Below are positions 11,518 to 23,268 of a DNA stretch of 64,000 nt, one piece after another (position 1 is the stretch's first letter; the number at the start of each line of letters is the position of its first letter). Origin of the DNA: Zingiber officinale (taxonomy: Eukaryota > Streptophyta > Magnoliopsida > Zingiberales > Zingiberaceae); NCBI RefSeq assembly GCF_018446385.1, contig NC_055998.1, forward strand, positions 21,135,173-21,199,172, given 5' to 3'. The notes beneath the pieces are model-generated. The model searched no databases and was not told the DNA's origin. It saw only the letters and a program-made list of their open reading frames with translations. The translations under genes and the position numbers were made by a program.

Positions 11518-13050
11518 GGGTTCCGATCCTGGTACCTAACGATCAACGATCTCCCGGTTCGCTTGAGCAAGATCGACCCGCGCCTTCCCCTCGTCGACCG
11601 AGAACAATCCGGCTTCGCGATTGGAGCGGAGGAATCAAAGAGGGGAAGTTGGAGAAGTAAAACCACAAGTCAATCGCGTTGATTCTGGAACTTTCCACCG
11701 TCTCCAGACGCGTACCCGCAAAACTCATTGATAGGCTGACACGTACGCAAAAGAAGTGTTTGCTGTTGTGCAGCAGCCAGCAGCGACTCTGCGCGCGACT
11801 GCAAGAATATTCCATATACGAACGAATAATTTAGCAAATAAATCCACAAATATAAAAAAAAAAAATCAGAAAAATAATTTATTTATTTATTTTGAAAAAA
11901 AGGGTACGTAGTAGTATGGTTGCGAATGGGCCAATCCGTCTCTGGATCAGAAAGAATAAACGAGTCCACAGAGGAAGTAATTGGAAGATGAGGATAGCAA
12001 GAAGGAGAAATTTGGCTTTTAGATTTTGTGTTTTGCTTATACTAGATTCTTTTAACTATTGGCCAGCCGAGTTGACTTTTGCTCTTTGTTTTAGCGTTGA
12101 GCAAAATCCACTACTCTTCCTTTTAAATCTGGGTCCGTACGTAGTTGACTGATTTTGATTATCTTCTTGTTTTCTAATAGCTATAGAAATGAAAGGTTAC
12201 CAACAAGCTTGTTCGCTACAAGAGCACTTAAAAGAGTGTAAATTTTAAGTTCCGACTCTGATTCTCTTACAAAAGTGCAGTAGAAGTGGAAGAAATGATG
12301 GGAAGATCTCAGTTGCTCTCTCCTTTATCCCCTTTGTCCTTATCGAGATACTAGTGTTTTTATTACTTCAAGTTGTTCACAAGCTGCACCAAATTTCGAA
12401 GGGTCTGTGAGTATTTACAATTGTGCAGTATTTAACTGGAATATGTAGCACAGGCTGCGCAAACATTATTCTCCTTGTTTTCTGAGATAAAGCATATAGT
12501 TAGGCCAATTAATTAATCTAACATCAATCGATTTTTTCTCTGTTTTCTGAAGTAAAGCATAGTTAGGTCCTGTGTGAACTATGTATACCTCTGCCCTCCC
12601 CATTTATGAAGAATTTGCTTTATGATCATGACAGAAGCATGATTATTATATATATACTCGTGAATTCTCGTATAAAGTTCTTGCAGTTTTAAAATTAATT
12701 CCACTACATTTTACGGGTAGGTTTCTTGACTTCTTTAAAGTTTAAACAAGTCTCTCGTTGCAGTCACATTGTATACTCGTCAGCCTTTAGTATCTGCAGA
12801 GTCTTTTTAAAGAGTTATGTGGCGCTTGTTTAAGCTACTTTATTTATAATTAAGATGCCCTAATCTCTTAGTTTAATAGATGCTTTAGTTAAATAATGCG
12901 ATGATAAGAAATTTGAATTATTTATTGACAGTGCAGTTTTCTTTCTAGAAAGCCACTTGCTTACTGCCATTGCTACGTCGGGCCGATTTCCACTTTTCAT
13001 CATTTTTCGAAGATCTAAACGAGCACTTTGTTGAGTTTAGTTGCTTGTCG
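11518..13050. other. Rab7 upstream region and intergenic sequence
   Basis: 11518-11830 is the likely 5' UTR and promoter side of Rab7. The rest, up to the CACTA terminus, is AT-rich with no domain-bearing ORF; 11892-12152 encodes nothing recognisable. Confidence 0.45.
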
Positions 13051-13069
13051 TTTCACTAAAAAAAAAATT

Positions 13070-13430
13070 TGTAATTTAGCGATAAATATTTGTGACAAAA
13101 ATTATTTGTCGCAAATTTGTGAGAACTTTTGCCCCCAAAAAAGAACGTGTCGTAGATTAGCAACAACGTTTGTGACAAAAACAATTTCATAGGCAATTAG
13201 CAATAAAATAATATTCATTGTAAACTTTATTGGAAATTAGCGACGAACTAAATTATTTGTCGCAAATATTGCGACGAATTTAGGATTCGTCGTAATTTTT
13301 GCGACGAATTTAGGATTTGTCGCAAAAAATCATTTTTTTCAAGCGTCGGGAATTTCAAATTTATATATAAAAAATCTCAAATCTGCGACAAATTTCAAAA
13401 TTGGTCGCAGATTGTAAATATTATTTTTTT
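13070..13430. repeat. Left subterminal repeats of the CACTA element
   Basis: This zone holds many copies, in both orientations, of a motif around TTTGCGACGAATTT / AAATTCGTCGCAA, for example at about 13250-13320 and 13385-13415. Such subterminal arrays are the binding sites of the element-encoded TNPA/TNP1-type protein in En/Spm. Further copies lie at about 15840-15960 and 16510-16580. Confidence 0.85.
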
Positions 13431-13444
13431 AGAAAAAGAAACTT

Positions 13445-13741
13445 TTCGAGGTCGATTGAGATACCTAAAGAGTTCTGAATGAGATGAAACTAGATCCTAT
13501 GGGTTCCTAAAAAACCTCTGATCATATAGATGCCCTCAAATATAAATTTTAGCCAATATATTGAAATTATTGATTTTATGAAGGTGATTAATAATTTTTA
13601 GACATCTTCGAGGTAAAAAAAAATCACCGGTGGGGTAAAATTAGTGGTTGAGGATATTTATAAAATCAGGGGAATTTAGGAACCTATAGTAACTAGTTTC
13701 ATCTCATTCCGAGCTTTCTAGGTACCTCAACCGACCTCGAA
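13445..13741. repeat. Foldback module 1 in the CACTA 5' region
   Basis: The left arm starts about 13446 (TCGAGGTCGATTGAGATACC) and its imperfect inverse ends about 13740 (GGTACCTCAACCGACCTCG). Similarity continues inward for roughly 95 bp per arm, through GAATGAGATGAAACTAG. A related module in the opposite sense is at 16195-16482. Confidence 0.75.
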
Positions 13742-13799
13742 AAATTCTAAAATTCGTCACAAATTTGAGTTTTTTTATATATAAATTTAAAATTTTTAG

Positions 13800-14172
13800 G
13801 ACCGGTTGAGGTACCTAGAGAGATCGGGATGAGATGAAACAAGTTCCTATGAGTTCCTAAAATTCCCTTGATCATAAAAATGCCCGTACAAATTAATTTG
13901 ACCCATTATATTTATTCCTAATTTGCTAAATCATTTATGAGTACATAAGACTTAGTTAAATTTCTATACGAAGGTATAGATTAACAAGGCACACTTATTT
14001 TGACATATCCAAAAACGGTTGAGGTACCTAGAGAGTTCAGAATGAGATGAAACTAGATCCTATGGGTTCCTAAAAATCCCTTGATCATATAGACGCCCTC
14101 AAATATAAATTTTACCCCTTATATTGTGATTATTGATTTTATGAAGGCAATTAACATTTTTTGGACATTTCT
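13800..14172 (+). repeat. Duplicated 5' subterminal module, copy 1
   Basis: It starts with GGTTGAGGTACCTAGAGAG at about 13804 and repeats that motif at about 14018. A block with AGACTTAGTTAAATTTCTAT lies between. The same order recurs at about 15980-16330, so this is a direct duplication of several hundred bases, now separated by the inserted solo LTR. Confidence 0.7.
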
Positions 14173-15683
14173 TGTTGGTGCAATCAGCTTCCAAGATTTT
14201 GATGTTTGTCAATATACCTAAGTCTGGTCAGTTTGACTAAGGGTTGATCCAAACATGACTCGATGTTTGGAAGAGAATAGCATGGGAAAGTCCTAACTTT
14301 GTTAGGCAAGGGGAAATCCTAGGGGGAGGTAACTCTAAGTAGTAGAAGTCCTGGTGAGTGAAGTTAGACAATGAAAATCCTAGGGGGAGGTAACCCTAGG
14401 TGGTGGAAGTCCTAGTGAATGAAGCTAGGCAGCGGAAATCCTAGGGGGAGGTAACCTTAGGTGGTGGAAGTCCTAACATGAGTGAAGCTAGGTAGTGAAA
14501 ATCCTAGAGAGAGATAACCCTAGGTGGTGGATATCCTAGTGAGTGAAGCTAAGCAGTAAAAATCTTAGGGGGAGATAACCTTAGGTAATGGTAAATCTTG
14601 GATACAGTCCAAGAATGAAGCCTAATAGGTCGGGTAGACTTATAGGAGTGTGGCTTGATCCTAAGGGATTGACCCTTAGGTGGTAGACTTGGAGGAGGGA
14701 CATCTAAGCAAAAGGTAAGCCTAGTAGGTCGGGTAGACTTACACGAGTGTGGCTTGATCCTAAGAGATTGACCCTTAGCTGGTAGACTTGAAGGAGGGAT
14801 CTCTAAGCAAAAGGTAAGCCTAGTAGGTCAGGTAGACTTACATATATAGGTTAGGTTGCTTGATTGTGTTTGTATGGTTGTTTTGCAAGAACCTGGAGCT
14901 GGAAGCAAAACAAAGAATAGACAAATGTAAATGGGTGAAATGAACTTAATTCAGGTCGAACCAGACCCAAATCAGTTCAGGTAAACTGATTGGATTCGGT
15001 CTAGATTGCTGAGTTGTCAAAAATATTGACATGGAAGATGATGTGGCAAAAGATCATCTTTATGATTTTGATCAGGATGAAGATAAACTAGATGATATGG
15101 ATAGAGATAATGCTTGATCTAGATATTTCTTCATCTAGATATGACTTTATCTAGATATGCTTCATTCAAATTTGAGACTTCATCCAGATAAGGATCTGAT
15201 CTAACTCTATAAAAGGAGATGAAGGCTCTATGTTCAAGATATTGATTCTTCTACTACTCATATTCCGTGTGCTCAAAAGGAAGGCTACGAAGCAAAGCTC
15301 TGCTACCAGGAAAGCTCTAGGAAGGGTGCGCAACACTCATGACTTCTGGATCAGCTCAACAAAATTTTTGTTTGTATTTCTTTTACTACAAGCTGTATTT
15401 ACTTTATTATTATTTTATGCTTGTACTTGATAAATTGTAAAGCGAGTTTCTCCGCCTTCGGAAAGGAGACCACTATTGGACTCGTACTTGAGTATGTAGG
15501 CCTTGGATGTACTGACCCTTGGGGGTTAGGAACCAAGTAAATCCCGTGAGTATTCTTTCCTTTAAGTTTTTATTATATTCCATTGTAATTAACATTTTGA
15601 TAGAAAGAACGAACGAAATCAAAGCGAAAAGCGACGAGTCGATATTCACCCCCACCCCCTCTATCGACGCCATCGATCCTACA
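14173..15683 (+). mobile_element. Solo LTR of a copia-type retrotransposon inside the CACTA element
   Basis: It starts TGTTGGTGCAATCAG and ends ...GCCATCGATCCTACA, about 1.5 kb. A TATA box (CTCTATAAAAGG, about 15206) precedes a transcript-start-like stretch. No internal domain accompanies it. Flanking 5-mers are TTTCT and TTTTC, so the target duplication is imperfect. The interrupted foldback sequence resumes on the right with TCGAGGTAAATAAATC, matching an uninterrupted copy at about 13606, which supports insertion. Long LTRs with tandem repeats are common in the Sirevirus/Maximus group, but that assignment is a guess. Confidence 0.75.
14285..14600 (+). repeat. Tandem repeats of about 60 bp within the solo LTR
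   Basis: About five imperfect units follow the pattern AATCCTAGGGGGAGGTAAC ... GGTGGAAGTCCT ... GTGAGTGAAGCTAGGCAG. A second, longer direct repeat follows at about 14620-14850 (GTAGGTCGGGTAGACTTA ... GTGTGGCTTGATCCTAAG, two to three copies). Confidence 0.8.
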
Positions 15684-15979
15684 TTTTCGAGGTAAATAAA
15701 TCATTCGTAGGTAAAATTAGTGGTTGAGGACATTTATAAAATTAGGTGAATTTTAGAAACTCATAAGAACTAGTTTCATCTTATTCTGAGCTCTTGAAGT
15801 ACATCAACCAACCCCAGAAAATTTAAATTTATATATAAAAAACTCAAATCTGCAACAAATTTTAAAATTTATCACAAATCTGCGACAAATTTCATGAAAT
15901 TCATCGTAGATCTACGACAAATTTCAAAATTTGTCGCAGATTTGAGTTTTTTTATATATAAATTTAAATTTTCCGGGGC

Positions 15980-16330
15980 TAGTTGAGGTACCTAGAGAGC
16001 TCGGAATAAGATGAAACTAGGTCCTATGGGTTCCTAAAATTCCCCGGATCATAAAAATGACCATAAAAAATAATTTAACTCATTATATTTATTTTTAGTT
16101 TGCTAAATCAATTATTAGCATGTAAGACTTAGTTAAATTTCTATACGAAGGTGTAGATTAACAAGTCACACTTATTTTGAAATATTTGAAGACTGTTGAG
16201 GTACCTAGAGAGGTCAGAATGAGATGAAACTAGTTTATATGGATTTCTATAAATCTCTTGATTTTGTCAATGCCCTCAACCACTAATTTTATCCCACCGA
16301 TGATTTTTTTTACCTCGAAGATATCTAAAA
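15980..16330 (+). repeat. Duplicated 5' subterminal module, copy 2
   Basis: This matches the 13800 block in order: TTGAGGTACCTAGAGAG at about 15984, AGACTTAGTTAAATTTCTAT at about 16127, and TTGAGGTACCTAGAGAG again at about 16197. It shows that the 5' arm of the CACTA element was duplicated before the copia insertion or alongside it. Confidence 0.7.
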
Positions 16331-16482
16331 AATATTAATCATCTTTATAAAATTAATAATCTCAATATATTGAGTAAAATTTATATTTGAGGGCATCTAT
16401 ATAATCAGGGGATTTTTAGAAACCCATAGGAACTGGTTTCATCTCATTCCGACCTCTCTAGGTACCTCAATCAGCCCAGGAA
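16195..16482. repeat. Foldback module 3 in the CACTA 5' region
   Basis: The left arm (GTTGAGGTACCTAGAGAGG, about 16196) is inverted at about 16440-16476 (CTCTCTAGGTACCTCAATC). The inner part is close to the inverse of foldback module 1. It lies at the inner edge of the 5' subterminal zone. Confidence 0.7.
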
Positions 16483-16599
16483 AGTTTAAATTTATATATA
16501 AAAAAGGCTTAAATCTACGATAAATTTTGAAATTCATCACAAATCTGTGACAAATTTTGCAACAAGTTTATTTTTGTCACAAAAGAAACCTAACCTTTT

Positions 16600-17285
16600 A
16601 ATTCTTGATCCGATCCCAAACCTTTTGCCCTAATTTTGGTTGGCGGCGTAGCAGCTGTGCGAGGAGGACGGAAGACGTTTCTGGCGATTTCGGTCCAGGT
16701 AAGGTCATCTTCCTCTCTTCCAACTCCGATGAGTTTTCCGGCACTCGACCGGTGGTGGTTGGCACTGGCCGGCCACAGTGCTCACTGCTAGCGTTGGTCG
16801 ACCGCGAGTGAGCCAGCCGCGGGTGCTCGCAGCTGGCGCTGGCCGACTACGGGTGCTCGTGGCTGGTTCTGGCCTTCCGTGGGAGCCCACGCCTATCGCT
16901 AGCCACCCGCGGTAGTCCACACCTGGCGCTGCCCAGCCTCGGGAGTGAGTGGTTGGTCATGGCTGACGAGCGAGGCAACTTCTCGCTCTGGCCGAACTCT
17001 CGAGGTAGAGCTTGGCCATGGTTGGTCAAGCGAGGCCAAGCCTGGCCCTTGCCGGTAGCGCAAGTTAGCACTTGCTCCTGGCTAGCCGCAGGAGGCCGCA
17101 GTTGGCCATGCATGGCCGCTGTTTAGCAGGGCGCGGCTGGCCCTGGCCCTAGCCGGCAACGGTTAGCCTTGTCCGGCAGTGGTTAGCCCTGTCTAGCAGC
17201 AGCAGGCCCGACCGCAGCTGGCCCTTGATGCCCTTGGCCAGCCCTTACCCAGCCCTTGCCATGGCCAAGACGACTGAGACTTATT
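16600..17285. repeat. GC-rich low-complexity island inside the CACTA element
   Basis: About 680 bp are strongly GC-rich and made of short degenerate repeats on TGGC, such as CTGGCGCTGGCC, CTGGCCCTGGCC and GCCGCGGGTGCTCG. The flanking element is AT-rich. ORFs here (16605-16811, 16705-16920, 16847-17113) are repeat-driven, overlap in several frames and match nothing I recognise. It lies where the 5' leader or first exon of the transposase transcript is expected. It may be a leader, a captured fragment or an expanded simple repeat. Confidence 0.6.
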
Positions 17286-17579
17286 GGCTAAACCAACATT
17301 ATAATCTTATTTATAGCGACCTTATTTGTGTTCTTCGACCTATATAATTGACTATGTATATTGTTTCTGCAGGTGTATATTAGATGTGTTTGAGAGACAC
17401 TCGACGTCTTTATCAACCTTTGTTTGGTATACCTACACCTCTGATTTTAATTAATAATGATAGCATTAGTATATAATTTCATGTTATTTATTTATATTTA
17501 TATGTGCGCTTGAAACATATTGATCATTAGTGTGTTGTCTCTGTGTTTTAATTAATGTAATTTATTGGAACTAGACAAA

Positions 17580-20500
17580 ATGCTGAATGAAAGAAGTTGG
17601 ATGTATAATAAGAATTTTCTTGACCATCAGGATTTAACTGATGAGTTTATTACTAGCTTGAGGCAATTTTTTGAATTTTTCATCTTGTCAAGTTGAGTAC
17701 ATGGATGGTAATAAGATAAGGTGTCCATGTAGAAAGTGTTACAATGACAAATTTTTACCCTCCGATAAAGTTGAAGAACATCTTTGTAGATTTGATTTTA
17801 CTCCAAATTACTATAATTGGACATCTTATGGTGAACCATTTATATCTAATGAGGATTATGAACGAAACATACAAATCTAAGTTAGTGGTGATCAGAGCTA
17901 TTATAATCAATTAAATCCATACCAGAGGATGGTATTTGATGTAGCTGGTCAAAATTTAAATCCCAACACGCGTGGTACAAGTTCTAGTTATCATCCATCA
18001 ATTTAACAAATGTTTACTATTTATACATCACCATTGGAGGAGTTAGATGTACTAGGTTTTGATGAAACATATCGTAAATTTCAGGAAGTGTTGAGTGCCG
18101 CAGATAAACCATTATGGGTCGATTATGACAGTCAAACTAAATTATCTCTCACCGCAAGACTATTAAATATCAAGACAAATTATAATGTGTCACAAGATTG
18201 CTTTAATGATTGTATTCAAGCTTTTGAGGACTCATTGCCATGTGATCACATTTTGGCTCTTGATTTTTACAGTATGAAAAAATTGGTGAAAGATTTAGGT
18301 CTTCTAGTGGAAAGAATTGATATTTGCAGAGATGGTTGTATGTTATATTGGGCAGATGATGCAGATGTAGATGTTTATAAATTTTGTAATCAAGTTAGGT
18401 ACAAGACCACTAGAAGGAATCAACGGCATAAATCATACAATCATATGTCTTATTTGCCTTTAACTCCAAGGTTACAAAGGCTTTATGCATCAAAAGCCAC
18501 TGCTGAACACATGACTTGACATGCAAATCATCAAACAGAAGAGGGGCTAATGTGTTATCCATAAGATGCAGAAGCATGGAAAAATTTTGATAGAACATAT
18601 CCAAAATTTGCAAAGGAGATTAAAAACATTAGATTAGGTTTGTGTGCTGATGGTTTTGCACCATTTAGAAAATTAGGAAGAAATTATTCATGTTGGCCAA
18701 TTATTGTAATTTTGTATAATCTTTCACCTGGGATGTGTATGAAAACACCATATATGTTTTTAACTTTGGTTGTGTCTGACCCATAAAATCTGAAAAAATT
18801 AATGGATATTTATATGGAGCCACTAATTGCAAAACTGAAACTATTATGGGATGAAGGTTTTCTTACATATGATATTCAAACTAATCATATGTTTATAATG
18901 AAGGTTGCTCTTCTTTGGACCATAAATGACTTTTCGGCTTATGACATGCTATCGGGTTGGAGTATTGTTGGAATCTTAGGATGCCCAATATTATGGAGTG
19001 ATCAAAATCTATCAGATTGAAACATGGGAAGAAGGCAAGTTATTTTGATTGTCATAGGTAATTTTTACCACCAAATCACATTTTCAGAAGAAATAAAGAT
19101 GAATTCACTAAGAATAGAATTGAAATACCACCCCCCCCCTCCCTTTTGAGATTAACTGGTGACCATATTTGGTCGCAAGTCCTTAACTTTCCATTTGTTA
19201 TTGAAGACCCACATGATACAATATATGAATATGGAAGTACACATAAATGGACTAAATGGAGTATATTTTGGGATTTACCATATTGGTTTAGTCATTTGAT
19301 TCAACATAATCTCGATGCAATGCATATTGAGAAGAATGTTTTCGATAATCTAATAAATACAGTCATTGATATCAATGGAAAAAACCAAATACAACTTGAA
19401 TGCAAGAAAATATATGCGACTCCTTTGTAAAAGACTCACTCTTGATGTCGATGAAAATAGTAGAGGGTCAAAGTCAAAGGCAGTTTATACATTAAATAAG
19501 GATCAGAGATATGTTGTTTGTGAATGGTTGAAATTATTAAAATTTTCATATGGTTATGTCTCTAATCTTGGAAGATGTGTCGATATGAAGGAATGCAAAT
19601 TGATTGGTTTGAAAAGTCATGACTGCCATATAATCATGCAAAGACTCATTCATATTGCTTTTAAGGAACTCTTACCAAATTTTATATGGGGTGCCATTAT
19701 AGAGTTAAATATTTTTCTACATGATATTTGCTCCATAGTTTTGAGACATTCACACATGGAGAAGTTAGAAAGAGACATTTCAATCATTTTGTGTAATTTG
19801 GAAATGATATTTCCACTTTCATTTTTTGATTCTATGGAACATCTTTTGATTCACTTGTCATATGAGGCTAAAGTTGGAGGACCTGCCCATTTTCGATGGA
19901 TGTATCCATTTGAAAGGTAAAATTTTTCTTTTATAATTTTAAAAGCTAAATACATAAAAATTACACACTATATATTATTTATTATTATCTAATAAATTTT
20001 TCTTATTACCATCAGATTCTTATTTCATTTAAAGAAAAAAGTGAAAAATAAGGCACAAGTTGAAGTCTTTATTGTTAATGCATACATTGTGAAGGAAGTA
20101 ATAACTTTTGCATCATATTATTTTGAGTCTCACGTTTAAAGCAAAAGGAGAAGGCTAGGAAGAAATGATGAGGGTCATATTGATCCAAATTTGAACTCTT
20201 TCTCAATTTTTAACTACCTTGGTCGACTAAGTGGACCATGTAAGCAGAGATACTTAACTGGTCAAGAATGACGGACAATCCATACATATATTTTATTGAA
20301 TTATCCAGAAGTATCATCATATTATGAGTAAGTATATCGTTTATATTTTTTAATTATATTTCTTATGTCATTACTTTTAGTGTTATAATTTATTTTTTTT
20401 GATAGGATTTTTGAAAATTTATATTCTGAATTGTCGACACATGAGTTTGATCACTTATGCCAAAAAGAATTTGCACCATGGTTCAAATCATATGTAAGTA

Positions 20501-21265
20501 AACACTTTAAATTGGGTTAATACATATGTAGACTTTTAACAATTACTGTATTTGATTTTAGGTTCATGATAATCGAGCTCACCTTGAAAAAGAAATGTTA
20601 TTCCATCTTTCATGGGGTCCAAAAGCATTGGTACGCACTTGGCCAGCTTATTTTATAAATGGTTATAATTTTCATACTCAAGAGTATGGGATGGAGAAGA
20701 GTACAATGAATAGTGGGATTTGTGTCCAGTCATCTAATGATGGAGGTGCAAGCAATGATTTTTATGGGTTACTAGATGAAATTATATAGGTAGAATATCC
20801 TAGGCTAGAAATGCGAGTAATATTATTTGTATGTCGCTAGTTTGACTCTGTCAGAAGGATGAAGGTGCATCCACGGTATAATTTGGTTGAAATAAATCAT
20901 AATATATTATATAAGAAATATGAACCATTTGTGTTGGCACAACAAGCAATTCAAGTATTTTATGCTTCATATCCTAGTTTAAAATGTGACAAAATTGATT
21001 GGTGGGCTATTTGTAAAACGAAAGCACGAGAAAAAAAATTGAAGCATGTTGGGAAGACATTGCATATCAGCAAAAGAAAGTTGTGAATATATTTCAGACC
21101 GAGGAATATATTATTCCAACATTGTGAGATCTCAACGGAGTAGTGATAAATGTGGATGTAAATGAAATTGATGATGATGTGGAGGAAGAGGAAGAGGAAG
21201 AGGAGGAGGAGGATGACGATGACGTGGATGAGGATGACAATGACAATGAGGACTTCGATTGTTAA
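17580..21265 (+). pseudogene. TNP2-like CACTA transposase (Transposase_21), decayed
   Basis: The gene encoded the transposase that cuts and moves the element. From ATG 17580 the N-terminus reads MLNERSWMYNKNFLDHQDLT and has the CPCRKC zinc-like signature of the transposase-associated domain. 18010-19430 carries the catalytic TNP2 region, including LCADGFAPF, YMFLTLVVSDP and HNLDAMHIEKNVFDN. 19366-19920 carries the DUF4218-like region (HDCHIIMQRL ... FPLSFFDSMEHLLIHL). 20100-21090 carries the DUF4216-like part, and the C-terminus ends in an acidic Glu/Asp run (about 21170-21262). It is broken by stops near 17877, 18519, 18568, 18784 and 19018, by frameshifts (about 17670, a C-run near 19128-19142) and by small introns. 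It cannot make an active enzyme. Boundaries of the ancestral exons are approximate. Confidence 0.88.
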
Positions 21266-21679
21266 TGATGGGTAAGTTTTGTTATCTTAATATAAAATAA
21301 TTATGATCTTTAATTTTCATATAAGGTACTATTTTTTTAGTAATTTTTTAAAATCTATAACTTTAAAACAATCGTAACTCAATTGTTGTATATCTAATAA
21401 CTCATTCTTAAAGTTATATATATTATCTGTTAATGCTCTGATTTCTTACTATATATTATAGGTCATTAGAGGTAATATCTATCGTCGAAGGAATCTCACA
21501 CACTCTCTTTTAACAAATATGGCAAGTTTTTTTATGTTCTTTATTATGCAGCATTATATTTTTTAACTTTATCCTATTTTTAAATTTTCAGAACATCTTC
21601 AGATAGGGAGGACGTAGACAAAGTTCGCATGGCCAGGCAACACCTAGCAGTGTACCTACACCCGTCCCTGATCAGCCTG

Positions 21680-21850
21680 TAGGACTATCACATTCAGCTT
21701 CGCAAGTACAGGCAGGACCATTACATTTCCCTACGCCAGTTCAGGCAGGACCATCACATTCCCCTTAGCCAGTACATGTAGGACCTTCACATTCACCTTC
21801 GCCAGTACATGCAGGACCATCACATTCTCCTTCGCCAGTACCTACACCGT
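21680..21850 (+). repeat. Short tandem repeats encoding a Pro/Ser/His-rich segment
   Basis: Four or five imperfect 30-36 bp units follow the pattern CCAGTACATGCAGGACCATC ACATTC. They encode variants of SPVxAGPSHSP within the N-terminal part of the second CACTA gene. Confidence 0.75.
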
Positions 21851-23108
21851 AAAATTTGGCAGATCTGATTCCTACCAGATACTCATTTTTTGAGGTCTAA
21901 GATGTTCGAATATTTATTGTCCCCTACGGAGATTCATAAGTATAAATTAATATTTTATTTTTTTATTCTATATTTTTTTAAGTATGATTATAAAGCAATT
22001 GTCAATTTTTTTATCGAGTTTATTTAATTTTAATATTTAAGTTCTAATATGCATCACTTCATTCTATTCCATGTTCTAATAGTATAATTGAGTTACTTTA
22101 TTTTCAACTATATCATGAGATTACTTAATTCTATCTTTAATCATCCTCATTTTATAATAAACTCTGAAAATGTTTTGATGTGCTACTTTATTTTCAACTA
22201 CACATCTTTATTCTTAATAATGAAAAGCTCTAAGAGTGGTTTGATGTGGTACTTTTTTTTTTTATCAATTAGACCATTAGATTAGTGTATGATTATTATT
22301 CATTCTCTCATTTATGAAAAACTCTAAACAATCTTTAATTAGCAATAATACTCTTCATGTATTTTATATATTAAATAATTAGACTATTTAACCATTAAAC
22401 TAGATTGGATTGTGGTAGTTACAAGACATGGTCAATTATAATTGCTAGTTTAGGGATCTTAACAATATGGTTACTCCTATCTTATATTTTTAGACTTTTC
22501 TTGTTACTATTGTATTTAATATTCTGCATTCACCATAGGTTCAAAAATTCTGTACGTATTGTTCATGAAATTAATCAAATCATGAATAATCATTGGATGG
22601 GAGCTTCAATGTCTTATTCAAGCACTCAATCATCAATGAAAGAGTTATGGTGGAGCAAGTTTAAGGTATAAATAATTCATTTTATATCTAAAATAAAATT
22701 AAATATATATACTCATTTGTTTTATTTTCTATTCAGCGGCTATATAATTGGGACCCTGCTTATGAATTCGAAGTTAAGAAGAATTTCAAGAAAAATGTGG
22801 CGATCACATTCGCCATACTCTTAATCATGCTAAACAAAGGGGTAAAAAAATAAACAATTTTTGGGCAACCAACGAAAGTAAACAACGAAATCAATAGAAT
22901 AGATTAAATCAATCTTATAATTCTGGAGATTTATCTGTGACATATGCAGGAGGTTCAATTAATATCGATGAACATAGAAGCATAATGGTAAATATTTAAC
23001 TTTTCTACTAATTTTTAACTCTCTCAATAGTTTTTTAATCTGTCACTATTTTATTATTTCTAATCATGTTTTCTTAGACCAAAGATATGGGGAAAGAACC
23101 TTTATTCA

Positions 23109-23268
23109 CAGTGGCGGATCTAGGAGGGAGCGGAGGTGTGCTTGAGCACTCCCTTGCTCCCAGAAAATTTCACCAATATGCTGCAGTTCGAGGGGCAGCG
23201 AGAAGGAAGACAAGCTCCAGCTCCCTTCTTTGAGCACCCTCTTCCTTTTTTGTATGGATCCGTCACTA
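23109..23268. mobile_element. hAT-type MITE, 160 bp, inserted in the CACTA gene
   Basis: The terminal inverted repeats are CAGTGGCGGATCT on the left and, inverted, TAGTGACGGATCC on the right. They are flanked by perfect 8-bp duplications TTTATTCA (23101-23108 and 23269-23276). TIR type and an 8-bp duplication are the hAT superfamily signature. It is non-coding and non-autonomous. Confidence 0.9.

Noticed and set aside
11389-11682. 97-residue plus-strand ORF near the Rab7 start
   Set aside because: It overlaps Rab7 exon 1 and its 5' region on the opposite strand and has no domain.
16605-17113. Overlapping ORFs in the GC-rich island
   Set aside because: Open frames on both strands are a by-product of GC-rich short repeats; no domain is visible.
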